Source: Chloroflexota bacterium (lineage in GTDB: Bacteria; Chloroflexota; Anaerolineae; Anaerolineales; Villigracilaceae). From it: DNA of 64,000 nt. The stretch spans positions 62,001-126,000 of the forward strand of contig JACRMH010000003.1 of assembly GCA_016219545.1 (NCBI GenBank), written 5' to 3'. A program made the position numbers and the translations under genes. Positions 35,666 through 44,126 of this stretch are shown here, one piece after another (the first letter of the stretch is position 1; each line of letters opens with the position of its first letter). The notes beneath the pieces were generated by a model that saw nothing but the letters and a program-made list of their open reading frames with translations, searched no databases and was not told the origin of the DNA.

Positions 35666-36265
35666 ATGATCCATACATTTGAAATCGAAGGACTCGCAAT
35701 CCAAACAGGCGACATCATCTGCACGATGAACGGCAAACCCGACATCCTGCCGGGTGAGTTCTGGCGGCTGGTGGGACGCCTCGTGCCGGGTGACGTGGAC
35801 CATGTGGTCATGTACGTCGGTCCCGGCGGACGCTGTGTCGAAGCCGGTTCACGCGGCGTGATCACATTTGACATGCCAGACTCAAATTGGAATACGGAAC
35901 GCATGGCACGTCAACGCGGACTGTTGTTTGATACCTTCTACGGCATCGCCTCCCCACTGGAGGGACAAGGTCTCTCGGAAGAAGAGGAAGCCGAAATGCG
36001 CGCCGCGGTTGCAAAATATTGTCTTGCACAGCTCGGCAAACCATACAACTTAAACTTCCTCAACGCCGAGACCGAAGATGCTTTTTATTGCAGTCAATTG
36101 ATCTACAAAGCCTATCAGCAAATTGGGATCAATTTGAATACCGGCTTATCCATTGAACAGCTCCCCGGGACGAACGCCATTGTTTATCCGCAGGAAATTT
36201 GGGGCGAGTGTATGCACAGGCTGGCAAAATTGGCCGCTGAAAATATAAAGGGCACAGAGATATAA
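35666..36265 (+). CDS. YiiX/YebB-like permuted papain-fold amidase (NlpC/P60-related)
   Basis: A 199-residue protein with the layout of PF05708-type enzymes: GDIICTMNGK, a His motif VDHVVMYVGPGG and a later cysteine motif AFYCSQLIYKAY, the reversed order seen in circularly permuted NlpC/P60 proteins. These usually hydrolyse amide or thioester bonds in cell wall or lipids. There is no signal peptide, so it appears cytoplasmic. A TATAAT box 14 bases before the ATG leaves a very short leader. Confidence 0.85.
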   Translation: MIHTFEIEGLAIQTGDIICTMNGKPDILPGEFWRLVGRLVPGDVDHVVMYVGPGGRCVEAGSRGVITFDMPDSNWNTERMARQRGLLFDTFYGIASPLEGQGLSEEEEAEMRAAVAKYCLAQLGKPYNLNFLNAETEDAFYCSQLIYKAYQQIGINLNTGLSIEQLPGTNAIVYPQEIWGECMHRLAKLAAENIKGTEI

Positions 36266-36283
36266 AAAATCTCCGCGCCCTTT
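36247..36283. terminator. bidirectional terminator between the YiiX-like gene and hutH
   Basis: AAAGGGC/GCCCTTT outer stem and GAGAT/ATCTC inner stem, overlapping the last codons of the + gene, with convergent transcription on both sides. Confidence 0.7.
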
Positions 36284-36305
36284 CCGACTCTGTGACAAGA
36301 AACTC

Positions 36306-37829
36306 CTATCCTAAACTTCCTATCGCTTTTTCCACTTCTTCCAAAATTTCTCCAGACTTCACCAAATCCTTCATCTTGTTATGATCGCTGTAAAGCGGAC
36401 GGTCCACTTCGAGATGGGCCACGTGCCTGCGGATCACTTCACGCGCTTTGAGCGAACCTTTGCCCGGCGTGAACTTGCGGAAGTCCAAGGCTTGCGCGGC
36501 GGCCATGAATTCAATCCCCAGCACGCCATAGGCATTATCCAAAATTTGATGATTCTTCAAAGCTGTGTTCATGCCCATCGAAACAAAATCCTCCTGATCT
36601 GCGGCGGCAGGAATGGATTGTATGGATGCAGGTGTGGATAATATTTTTTGTTCCACAATGAGATGGTCCGCTGTATATTGCGAGAGCATCATGCCGGAAT
36701 AAAAGCCCGGTTCATGCGCGAGAAAATCCGGCAGTCCCTGTGACAAAGCGGGGTTGGTTAAACGGTTCAATCTTCGTTCAGCCAGAACGCAAACCATCGT
36801 GATGGCGATACCGGCCATATCCATTGGCAGGGAGACCGGCGAGCCTTGGAAGTTTGCACCGGTCAACGTGAGGTTCATCTCAGGCACAAAGATCGGGTTA
36901 TCGCCCACGCCGTTCAATTCAATTTCAACCTGCGACCTCGCATACGCAATCGCATCGCGCGCCGCGCCGATCACCTGCGGCGACGAACGCATCGAGTAGG
37001 CATCCTGCACTTTTGTTTTCATCTTGCCCGTTGCCAGGTCGGAGCCTTCGATCAACTTGGCAATATTTTTTGCAGAAGCAGTTGCGCCTTTGAATCCGCG
37101 CAATTCATGCAGCTTGGAATTGTACGGTTTCAAGTTTCCCAGCAAAGCTTCAATGGACATTGCCGCGGCAATCTCTGCCTGTTTGATGAATCTTTCCATG
37201 TCATAAATATGGATCGCGGATATGGCAGTCAGCAGGTTCGAGCCATTGATTGTGGCCAGACCATCCCGCGCTTGCAGACCGGGCACTTCGATCCCGGCCC
37301 GCCGCATCGCTTCCTGACCTGAGAGTCGTTCGCCGTTATAAAAGGCTTCACCTTCACCCATGAGAAGCAGGGCGGCTTGGGCCATCGGAGCCAGGTCACC
37401 ACTTGCGCCCACCGATCCCTTTTGACAAACAACTGGTGTGACGCCTTTATTCAGCATCTCCACCAGTGTTTGAGTGATCTCAGGTCGGCAACCGGAATTC
37501 CCGTGGGCATGAACGTTGATGCGTCCCGCCAATGCCGCGCGGACATGCTCGATCGGCGCCGGGTCACCGATCCCCGCTGCGTGGTTATAGACAAGATACT
37601 TTTGGAATTCCTTCACCTGTTCATCGTTAAGCATCGTTTCAGAAAACTCTCCGATGCCGGTATTCGTGCCATACATAACCTCTTTTTTGGCGAGCTTATC
37701 TTCCAGCATCGCGCGGCAGACCTTGATGCGTTCCAAGGCTTCGGGAGCTAACTCGATCTTCTCGTTATGGCGCGCAATCGCGACAAGTTTTTCAACAGTG
37801 AGTCCTGAACCGTTGAGGATGATGGGCAT
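36306..37829 (-). CDS. hutH: aromatic amino acid ammonia-lyase, probably histidine ammonia-lyase
   Basis: A 507-residue lyase of the MIO family. The Ala-Ser-Gly triad that forms the MIO prosthetic group is in SVGASGDLAPMAQAAL; the active-site tyrosine region is YGTNTGIGEFSE, and the conserved GSNLL, RSSPQVIGA and SIPAAADQEDFVSMG segments are present. Glu in QED is typical of histidine lyases, but His is replaced by Phe right after it (QEDF rather than QEDH), and the YNHAAGIG segment also varies. Histidine to urocanate is most likely; Tyr or Phe lyase is possible. AGGAGAG precedes ATG 37829. No other hut gene is nearby. Confidence 0.88.
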   Translation of the reverse strand: MPIILNGSGLTVEKLVAIARHNEKIELAPEALERIKVCRAMLEDKLAKKEVMYGTNTGIGEFSETMLNDEQVKEFQKYLVYNHAAGIGDPAPIEHVRAALAGRINVHAHGNSGCRPEITQTLVEMLNKGVTPVVCQKGSVGASGDLAPMAQAALLLMGEGEAFYNGERLSGQEAMRRAGIEVPGLQARDGLATINGSNLLTAISAIHIYDMERFIKQAEIAAAMSIEALLGNLKPYNSKLHELRGFKGATASAKNIAKLIEGSDLATGKMKTKVQDAYSMRSSPQVIGAARDAIAYARSQVEIELNGVGDNPIFVPEMNLTLTGANFQGSPVSLPMDMAGIAITMVCVLAERRLNRLTNPALSQGLPDFLAHEPGFYSGMMLSQYTADHLIVEQKILSTPASIQSIPAAADQEDFVSMGMNTALKNHQILDNAYGVLGIEFMAAAQALDFRKFTPGKGSLKAREVIRRHVAHLEVDRPLYSDHNKMKDLVKSGEILEEVEKAIGSLG

Positions 37830-37990
37830 ATGTATCTCTCCTATTGTATTTTTTAGAATTGTACCTCCATTCACAAGGCGCCTGAAACTTTGACAAAGAA
37901 CATCTTGATAATTCACAACACAATTCTTTCAACTTCCGTTACCATTACGGCACAAGCAAGCTAACCCACAAATTAATCAGGAGCAATCTT

Positions 37991-38839
37991 TTGTTATCCA
38001 TCTTATTCGGACTCGGCGCCGCGCTTGGTTGGGGCGCGGGCGATTTTACGGGCGGACTCGCATCACGAAAAACAGGCGCATATCGCGCTGTGTTTTTCGG
38101 TGAGGCAATTGGTATTGTTTTATTGCTCATTGTCGTGGAATTTTCAGGCGAGGCCTTCCCAAACTTAAAAGTGGCGATACTTGCCATACTCGCGGGTGCG
38201 CTTGGCACCACCGGCCTAATCCTTTTGTATCAAGCCATAACGCGCGGACTCATGAGCATCGCCACGCCAGTCTCGGCATTATTGGCAGCAACTCTTCCAG
38301 TCGTGGTTGGCATGTTCAGGGAAGGCCTTCCAAAATTATTGACCCTCCTTGGATTCGCCTTTGCTCTCTTCGCAGTTTGGATGATTTCTCAAAGTGAAGG
38401 TGGCGTTACAGACATCATCGCGCATCTCTCCGACTTGAAACTGCCCCTGCTGGCAGGCATTGGATTCGGCTCGTACTTTGTCCTCATGCATGAAGCCACC
38501 AGCACTGGTGCAACCATCTGGCCGATGGTCATCTCGCGCAGTGGCGGCATGACACTCATTACCGTTTATATGCTGGTGACACGCACCTCATGGAAAGTGA
38601 CAGATTCCTCCGCATGGCCATTGCTCACCATCAACGGCATTCTTGATGTTTCAGGAAATGTGTTCTTCATTCTCGCAGGTCAACTCGGACGTTTGGATGT
38701 GACTTCAGTCTTGAGTTCGCTCTTCCCCGGCGCAACCGTCATGCTCGCGTGGATCTTCCTCAAAGAACGCCTCACCCGCAACCAGTGGATCGGGATCGCT
38801 TCAGCATTAATCGCCATTGTGTTGATGACAGTTGATTAA
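37991..38839 (+). CDS. EamA/DMT-family transporter
   Basis: A 282-residue protein with ten predicted spans in two EamA repeats (N half with GLGAALGWGAGDFTGGLA, C half with GILDVSGNVFFILAGQL and TVMLAWIFLKERLTRNQW). Such carriers export amino acids, nucleotides or drugs; the substrate is unknown. The start is TTG at 37991, preceded by AGGAG, and no ATG gives the first helix. It is divergent from hutH. Confidence 0.87.
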   Translation: MLSILFGLGAALGWGAGDFTGGLASRKTGAYRAVFFGEAIGIVLLLIVVEFSGEAFPNLKVAILAILAGALGTTGLILLYQAITRGLMSIATPVSALLAATLPVVVGMFREGLPKLLTLLGFAFALFAVWMISQSEGGVTDIIAHLSDLKLPLLAGIGFGSYFVLMHEATSTGATIWPMVISRSGGMTLITVYMLVTRTSWKVTDSSAWPLLTINGILDVSGNVFFILAGQLGRLDVTSVLSSLFPGATVMLAWIFLKERLTRNQWIGIASALIAIVLMTVD

Positions 38840-38886
38840 TCGCTTTTTTTGTTTATTTGTATCGTGTTATTAATTTTGTCAGCTTC

Positions 38887-41388
38887 TTATCTCGCAGAGT
38901 CAACTATAGGTAAAAAGACGGTTCGATACAATGCGTCATGTTCGTCTTTATGACAAAACATCATGATCATCAATGAACCACCTTGATAATTTGCCATCGC
39001 AATATCAACCGGGCGGCCGTTGGATGTGGAAGTGTAAAGCGTCCACTTCAAGCTGTTCTCGCTGCGCTGCCCCGCGCTTATTGGGGCTGTATCCAATCCG
39101 CGATACCCATAAGCGCTTAATGAAAACCAGTCCTTCAATTCGGCAACGCCAATATCCACCTTAACGATCCCTATTTGTGTTATATCCAGGGGTGAACTTC
39201 CACGCGCCAAAAAACCATCCCCAAAGCCATACCAGTCTTCCGGGACATCTACAGAGACTCCCATTACTTTGATCGTATCCAATGAAAGCAAAGGACTGCC
39301 CGTATAAGGAGTGAGGAAGGCAACCTCTTTCTGCCCATTCAAACAATCGCGGCTTGGCTCAACGGCGGGATCTTTAAGGAACGCCAGGACTGTATCCATC
39401 GCACATCCGCCCGAAGCCGTTGGGGTATGTCCCTGGTTGGGAAACTCGAAATAATAACTTTTGCTTAACTGCCCCGCAACTTGTTTGCCATAAAACGGCG
39501 GCGTGGCTGAGTCGTACTTGCCGGCGATGACCAACGTGGGTATATCGCTGGTGACCGGGTTATTTTCCCCATACGCAGGCGGGACTGCCCCCCATGACTT
39601 GCATGTTTTGAATATATCGTCTGCGTCGCCATAAAATGGAAGCAGCGCGTATTCCTTGATATCCTCGCGGGAGGCGGCCTTTCCAAGTTCATCCACTGTT
39701 GTAGCGAGGATATGCTCATGACATATCATGGAGACGTATAAACCCGGATTAATATCTTCAAACGCAAAAGGCAGGGAATACTCCGCCGCGATCAAAGTGG
39801 AATAATCGCCGTCCCTAACGCGATAGATGGTCTGCGGGGCGGTGTTTATCAGGTATGAATTTTTTAACGACCCTAGAATAATGGAAGTAAGCGTGGAACC
39901 AGTCACTGATTCAGTCACTTCTCCGATCTCAAGCGCGGATGTGGTGACTGTAACGGGATTTGCATTCAGTTCGTTCACAAGATCGTGAAATACCGTTTCA
40001 AGATTGGGATAGGCGCCATTACATTCCGGGGATGCGGCGCAAGAATCGAACATTGCGCGAAGCGCGGATTCCATCACCAGCGGATATTCGGCAAAAAGAT
40101 TCGCATCCACTGGAACGACAGAATCCAGTATGACGGATTGCACAATCTCGGGATAGTCGCGCATGGTGACCAGCGCAAGCCGCGTTCCGTAAGATGCGCC
40201 GTATAAATTAACTTTTTGGTAACCCAAAACGGCAAGAATATCCTTCAAATCTGCTGCGCTTGCGACGGTTGTATAAGCGTTCAAGTCCACGTTTAGCGCG
40301 CTCAATAATCCACTGCAGGATAAAAAAGCATTGGAATAAACCATCTTGCGGGCGTCACTGGGAATCAATCCATGAATATCCTGCGAATACGCTTTGGTCA
40401 ATTCATCGCATTTGAGGGCAGGTACGGATAGTCCAGTTCCACGTTGGTCGAAAACAATAAAATCGCGTTCCGCGAGAAAAGGCATCACCAAATTTTCATA
40501 GGCCTGTGCGCTCAATTCAACGGCTCCGGCCCCTGGTCCGCCTTGCAGGAACATCACCGGAACCGATTCGGGACTTTCACTCGCGCTGTGATAAACCGCG
40601 AACGCCAATTTGATCGTATGAGACGAGTCGCCTGTGCGGTCTTCCGGCACGACCACGTATCCGCAATCTACATCTGCTCCTATAGGGACTTCAAAATTAC
40701 AGGATGACCTCTCGACGAGAGGGGTGTAGAACACTGTAGGGATGGGGCTTGGAACGGCGGTGGGAGGTGCAAGCGTGAACGTGGGCGTGTCAACGATTAA
40801 TGGGATAAGCGTTTCAGTAGAAGTGGTTGCAGCCAGAGGATCAGACATGGATACCATCGGCTGGGGTGAGTTCAAGAAGAAAACATACACAATTCCCACA
40901 CCGCAAACCATTAACAACATAGCTCCCACTACAGATAACACGAGAAACTGGTTTATATTTTTCTTCTTTGATTTTCCTTTTTGGGGAGCAGGGATTTGAT
41001 GCGGCTTTTTATCAGTGGCTTCCGACGGAATACTTTTTACTTTACTTTCATTCACCGGCGGGGATGTTGTAACAGGCGCTGGTGGCTTTGGAGCGTTTAT
41101 GGGAGGAACGGCTGGCGGCGCAGCTCGCGCGGCTGGCGATACCGAAACGGGCTTGGATAATCCCGCCAACTGCTTGATGGCTTCCGCGTTGTTGGGGTTG
41201 AGAGTCAAAACGCGGCGCAGACAATATTCGCGCTGGTCTGGCGCGGAACAACTCATCGCAAGGAAATACCATCCCCGCTCTGACGATGGATTTTCCTTGA
41301 CCGCTTGGGCAAACAGGGATGTTGCGCGCGCTATATCGCCTGATTTGGCTGCCGAGATTCCCGCTTTAAGAAGTTCATCTTCCGACAT
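38887..41388 (-). CDS. TPR - membrane span - alpha/beta hydrolase fusion (tripeptidyl aminopeptidase-like)
   Basis: An 833-residue protein. Residues about 1-80 are TPR-like helices (LLKAGISAAKSGDIARATSL) facing the cytoplasm; a long Pro/Ala/Lys-rich linker follows; one membrane helix (FLVLSVVGAMLLMVCGVGIV) lies near residue 155-180; then a Thr/Pro linker and an extracytoplasmic alpha/beta hydrolase of the SlpD/TAP family with oxyanion motif LQGGPGAG, nucleophile elbow YGASYGTRLAL, Asp in VIAGKYDSATPP and His in FPNQGHTPT. A further C-terminal domain of about 130 residues is unassigned. It probably releases N-terminal peptides outside the membrane. AGGAGGAG precedes the ATG. Confidence 0.85.
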   Translation of the reverse strand: MSEDELLKAGISAAKSGDIARATSLFAQAVKENPSSERGWYFLAMSCSAPDQREYCLRRVLTLNPNNAEAIKQLAGLSKPVSVSPAARAAPPAVPPINAPKPPAPVTTSPPVNESKVKSIPSEATDKKPHQIPAPQKGKSKKKNINQFLVLSVVGAMLLMVCGVGIVYVFFLNSPQPMVSMSDPLAATTSTETLIPLIVDTPTFTLAPPTAVPSPIPTVFYTPLVERSSCNFEVPIGADVDCGYVVVPEDRTGDSSHTIKLAFAVYHSASESPESVPVMFLQGGPGAGAVELSAQAYENLVMPFLAERDFIVFDQRGTGLSVPALKCDELTKAYSQDIHGLIPSDARKMVYSNAFLSCSGLLSALNVDLNAYTTVASAADLKDILAVLGYQKVNLYGASYGTRLALVTMRDYPEIVQSVILDSVVPVDANLFAEYPLVMESALRAMFDSCAASPECNGAYPNLETVFHDLVNELNANPVTVTTSALEIGEVTESVTGSTLTSIILGSLKNSYLINTAPQTIYRVRDGDYSTLIAAEYSLPFAFEDINPGLYVSMICHEHILATTVDELGKAASREDIKEYALLPFYGDADDIFKTCKSWGAVPPAYGENNPVTSDIPTLVIAGKYDSATPPFYGKQVAGQLSKSYYFEFPNQGHTPTASGGCAMDTVLAFLKDPAVEPSRDCLNGQKEVAFLTPYTGSPLLSLDTIKVMGVSVDVPEDWYGFGDGFLARGSSPLDITQIGIVKVDIGVAELKDWFSLSAYGYRGLDTAPISAGQRSENSLKWTLYTSTSNGRPVDIAMANYQGGSLMIMMFCHKDEHDALYRTVFLPIVDSAR

Positions 41389-41795
41389 CGCTCCTCCTCC
41401 TTCTTGATGGAATATATTCTAACTCACTTTGTACAGCCATCCGGGCATTTGGATACATAAGTTCGCTCCTCACAACGACATATTGAGAATTGTTGACAAA
41501 TTTTCAAGAATCCCGAAAATCTGTGGTAAACTCTTGCCGCTCTCAATGGAGGGCAATTTTTTTGGGAAATTGTTTTGGTAACTCTAAACTGTAAGCCCGA
41601 TGAAAAATATCCGGGCTTTTTTGTTGGGCGGGTTTACTTGAAAAAGTAAACTGGGTTGGCAAGAAGGAAGTTGAACGGAGTCATCGAAACATCCCCCTAT
41701 TAGTGTCAATTGCATATAACTTTTGGTTGAGTACTCCCGCATGTTTTTTACGGGACTATCGAGACTAACATGCGTGCAATTACAAAAGGATTAAG
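41389..41795 (+). promoter_or_regulatory. 407-base intergenic region with leader terminator and long hairpin before the DEAD-box gene
   Basis: Holds in order: a short piece of the CACAACGACAT repeat (about 41466-41482); an extended -10 TGGTAAACT (41524-41532); a hairpin CAATTT/AAATTG; an intrinsic terminator AAGCCCG/CGGGCTT with T6 (41593-41622); and, just before the AAAGGA ribosome binding site, a 74-base structure with stems AATTGCA/TGCAATT (41708-41714, 41775-41781) and CGCATGTT/AACATGCG (41738-41745, 41767-41774). TCCCG/CGGGA (41735-41739, 41751-41755) would compete with the latter. It looks like a regulated leader or a small RNA of about 85 nt plus a leader. Confidence 0.5.
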
Positions 41796-43469
41796 ATGAC
41801 AACCGAATTTACTTCTTTAAACCTGCGCCCAGAGCTGGAGCAGGCCATCGTCGAACTCGGCTATGTAACGCCGACCCCCATTCAAGAAGGCATGATCCCC
41901 CTCATGCTCACAGGCGTGGACGTTATTGGTCAGGCCCAAACAGGCACTGGCAAAACCGCCGCCTTCGCACTCCCCATTCTTCACAACTATATCCATCAAA
42001 GACTGCCGCAAGCACTTGTGCTCGCGCCTACACGCGAACTTGCCGTTCAAGTTGCCGCCGCGATGGAACAATATGGCAAACATCTCAAAGCGCGTGTGCT
42101 CGCGGTTTATGGCGGACAACCTTACGGTCCGCAGGTCAACCAGCTCAAACGCGGTGTGGATATTGTCGTCGGCACACCCGGCCGCATCATTGACTTGATG
42201 GAACGCAAGGTGCTCGACCTGAGCATGGTCAAATCTGTTGTGCTCGATGAAGCCGATGAAATGCTCAACATGGGGTTTATCGAACCAGTCGAAGAAATTC
42301 TTTCTGCGACTCCTTCCACCCGGCAGACTGCTCTCTTTAGCGCGACCCTGCCCGTGAGAATCCGCTCCCTCGCAGACCGCTTCATGCGTGACCCTCAATC
42401 TGTCACCATTAAAAAAGCGACAATGACTCTTGCCGGGACCGAGCAACGCTATTACCTCGTCCATGAGGGAGACAAGTTATCAGCGCTGACCAATCTCTTC
42501 GAGATCGAACCAATTACCAGCGCGTTGATATTCGTCCGCACTCGCGTGGAGACCGGCCAGTTAGCCAGTCAACTCTCTGCACGTGGATTCCCCGCCGAAG
42601 CATTGAATGGCGATCTCGAACAAAATGCCCGTGAGCAGATCCTCGGCCGGTTCCGCAGTGGTCAAATTAAAGTTTTGGTCGCCACCGATGTCGCCGCACG
42701 CGGACTTGACATTGATAATATTTCGCACGTCTTCAATTACCAATTGCCCGATGACGCCGAAGTGTATGTACATCGCATTGGCCGCACCGGCCGCGCTGGA
42801 AAGACCGGCATTGCCATTTCATTATTTTCGCCGCGTGAAAAACGCCGCCTGCGCGAGATCGAACACATGACCAAACAGGCGCTGACGCTTGCGAAGCTCC
42901 CCACCTCAGCCGATATCATGCAGCACCGTGAAAATCAAGTGCTGGAGCAAATGAAGATTTGGCTCGGCCGCGGACGTTACCAGCGCGAGCGTGAATTGAT
43001 CGCGCGTTTGGTGGAAGAAGGTAATGACCCCATGGAACTTGCAGCAGCCGCTCTGAAATTGGCGCGCTCTTCCGAAAAACAACGCCCCGTTGCGAACGTC
43101 GCTGAAGTGGTGGCAGAGAGCCGCCCATCCCATCGCGGCGAACGTGAACGTGGTGAATATGGACGCGGCAAACCTCAAGGCAGGGATGCCCGACGCGGCG
43201 ACCGTGATTCAGTCAACAAGAGAGTCTCGCACGAAGCAGGCATGGTGCGCTTGAAATTGAACAAAGGCAAAGAGAACGGCGTTCGCCCGAATGACATCGT
43301 CGGCACGATCGCGCATCACGCCGATATTCCGGGTAGTTCCATCGGCAAGATCCGCATCGAAGATAAATTCACTTATGTGGATGTACCTGAAGATTTGGTC
43401 GAGAAGGTCTTGAAGCACAACGGCAATTATAGAATCGGAAAAGATAAGTTCACTTTGGTGAAATCGTAA
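41796..43469 (+). CDS. deaD: DEAD-box ATP-dependent RNA helicase (DeaD/CsdA-type)
   Basis: A 557-residue helicase with all core motifs: Q motif region TPIQEGMIP, AQTGTGKTAAF, PTRELAVQ, GTPGRIIDL, VLDEADEML, FSATLP, LIFVRTRVE, TDVAARGLDID and HRIGRTGRAG. The C-terminal part has a basic/Arg-Gly stretch (RGERERGEYGRGKPQGR) and a DbpA-like RNA-binding domain (MVRLKLNKGKENGVRPND, YRIGKDKFTL). It remodels structured RNA, typically in ribosome assembly and cold adaptation. The structured leader upstream suggests post-transcriptional control. Confidence 0.95.
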   Translation: MTTEFTSLNLRPELEQAIVELGYVTPTPIQEGMIPLMLTGVDVIGQAQTGTGKTAAFALPILHNYIHQRLPQALVLAPTRELAVQVAAAMEQYGKHLKARVLAVYGGQPYGPQVNQLKRGVDIVVGTPGRIIDLMERKVLDLSMVKSVVLDEADEMLNMGFIEPVEEILSATPSTRQTALFSATLPVRIRSLADRFMRDPQSVTIKKATMTLAGTEQRYYLVHEGDKLSALTNLFEIEPITSALIFVRTRVETGQLASQLSARGFPAEALNGDLEQNAREQILGRFRSGQIKVLVATDVAARGLDIDNISHVFNYQLPDDAEVYVHRIGRTGRAGKTGIAISLFSPREKRRLREIEHMTKQALTLAKLPTSADIMQHRENQVLEQMKIWLGRGRYQRERELIARLVEEGNDPMELAAAALKLARSSEKQRPVANVAEVVAESRPSHRGERERGEYGRGKPQGRDARRGDRDSVNKRVSHEAGMVRLKLNKGKENGVRPNDIVGTIAHHADIPGSSIGKIRIEDKFTYVDVPEDLVEKVLKHNGNYRIGKDKFTLVKS

Positions 43470-43594
43470 TCTGATCTTTCGCAAGAGGAATGATGTCACC
43501 TGTAGGAAGACATCATTCCTCTCGCAATCCAATTGAGCGGGGCGCATTGACATTCCCAAATGCGTCAGGTAGAATACGCTTCGCCTTATCAAAA

Positions 43595-43667
43595 GGGCCT
43601 GTAGCGCAGTTGGGAGCGCGCCTCAATCGCACTGAGGAGGTCAGGGGTTCGAATCCCCTCAGGTCCA
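43595..43667 (+). tRNA. tRNA-Ala (CGC)
   Basis: 73 bases: acceptor GGGCCTG/CAGGTCC, D stem GCGC/GCGC, anticodon stem CCTCA/TGAGG with loop ATCGCAC, T arm AGGGG-TTCGAAT-CCCCT, discriminator A, CCA not encoded. The anticodon CGC reads GCG. Confidence 0.95.
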
Positions 43668-43748
43668 CTGTTCAGTGATCAGTAACCGGTTATCAGTCGC
43701 TGAACAAATCTGATCGCTGGTTACTTAAAAACTGATAACGAATAATAT
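43668..43748. repeat. spacer between tRNA-Ala genes made of 'CAGTGATCAGTAACC' words
   Basis: Contains TTCAGTGATCAGTAACCGGT then TATCAGT, and further on CTGATCGCTGGTTACTTA then AAAACTGATAACG, giving imperfect inverted copies (AGTAACC/GGTTACT). It resembles a dispersed word-type repeat. Confidence 0.6.
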
Positions 43749-43821
43749 GGGCCCATAGCGCAGTTGGGAGCGCGTCTCAATGGCATTGAGAAGGTCGAGG
43801 GTTCGAATCCCTCTGGGTCCA
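43749..43821 (+). tRNA. tRNA-Ala (GGC)
   Basis: 73 bases: acceptor GGGCCCA/TGGGTCC, D stem GCGC/GCGC, anticodon stem TCTCA/TGAGA with loop ATGGCAT, T arm GAGGG-TTCGAAT-CCCTC, discriminator A, CCA not encoded. The anticodon GGC reads GCC/GCU. Confidence 0.95.
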
Positions 43822-43841
43822 CTAAATATTAAAAAGTCATG

Positions 43842-44111
43842 GCAGGAGTAGTAGGTTAACCCGTCAGCGAGTTGGGAGAGTGAGGTGGAAGCCCAGCGTC
43901 AGTGTCAACGGGACACTAATCCCCTAAAGGGGACTTCGAAACCGAACTCGCCTGTTTCTCGAAAGAGGACTTCGCTGATGAAGAAATGTAGTCAGTGACG
44001 GGAAAGCCCGTTATAGCAAATCAAAGTGACGTTAGTATCTAACGTAATTTGGGTGGTACCGCGGAGCGCGCAGCGTCCTTCGTCCCTATTTGTGGATGAA
44101 GGATTTTTTTT
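43842..44111 (+). promoter_or_regulatory. T-box riboswitch upstream of ilvE, Leu (CUC) specifier
   Basis: The conserved T-box GGGTGGTACCGCGG is at 44051-44064 and the terminator stem TCCTTCGTCC/GGATGAAGGA with T8 at 44076-44111. At the 5' end CAGG-AGTAGTA-GGT (from 43843) faces ACC-GAA-CTC-G-CCTG (43941-43954): GGT/ACC and CAGG/CCTG helices enclose an AGTA/GAA loop, so the specifier is CTC at 43947-43949 (Leu). Uncharged tRNA-Leu should favour read-through. The leader begins only about 20 bases after tRNA-Ala with no clear promoter between. Confidence 0.93.
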
Positions 44112-44126
44112 ATCCAGGAGACTCGA

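Noticed and set aside
41493-41532. TTGACA (41493) with TAAACT (41527) as one promoter
   Set aside because: Spacing is 28 bases; the extended -10 alone is a better reading.
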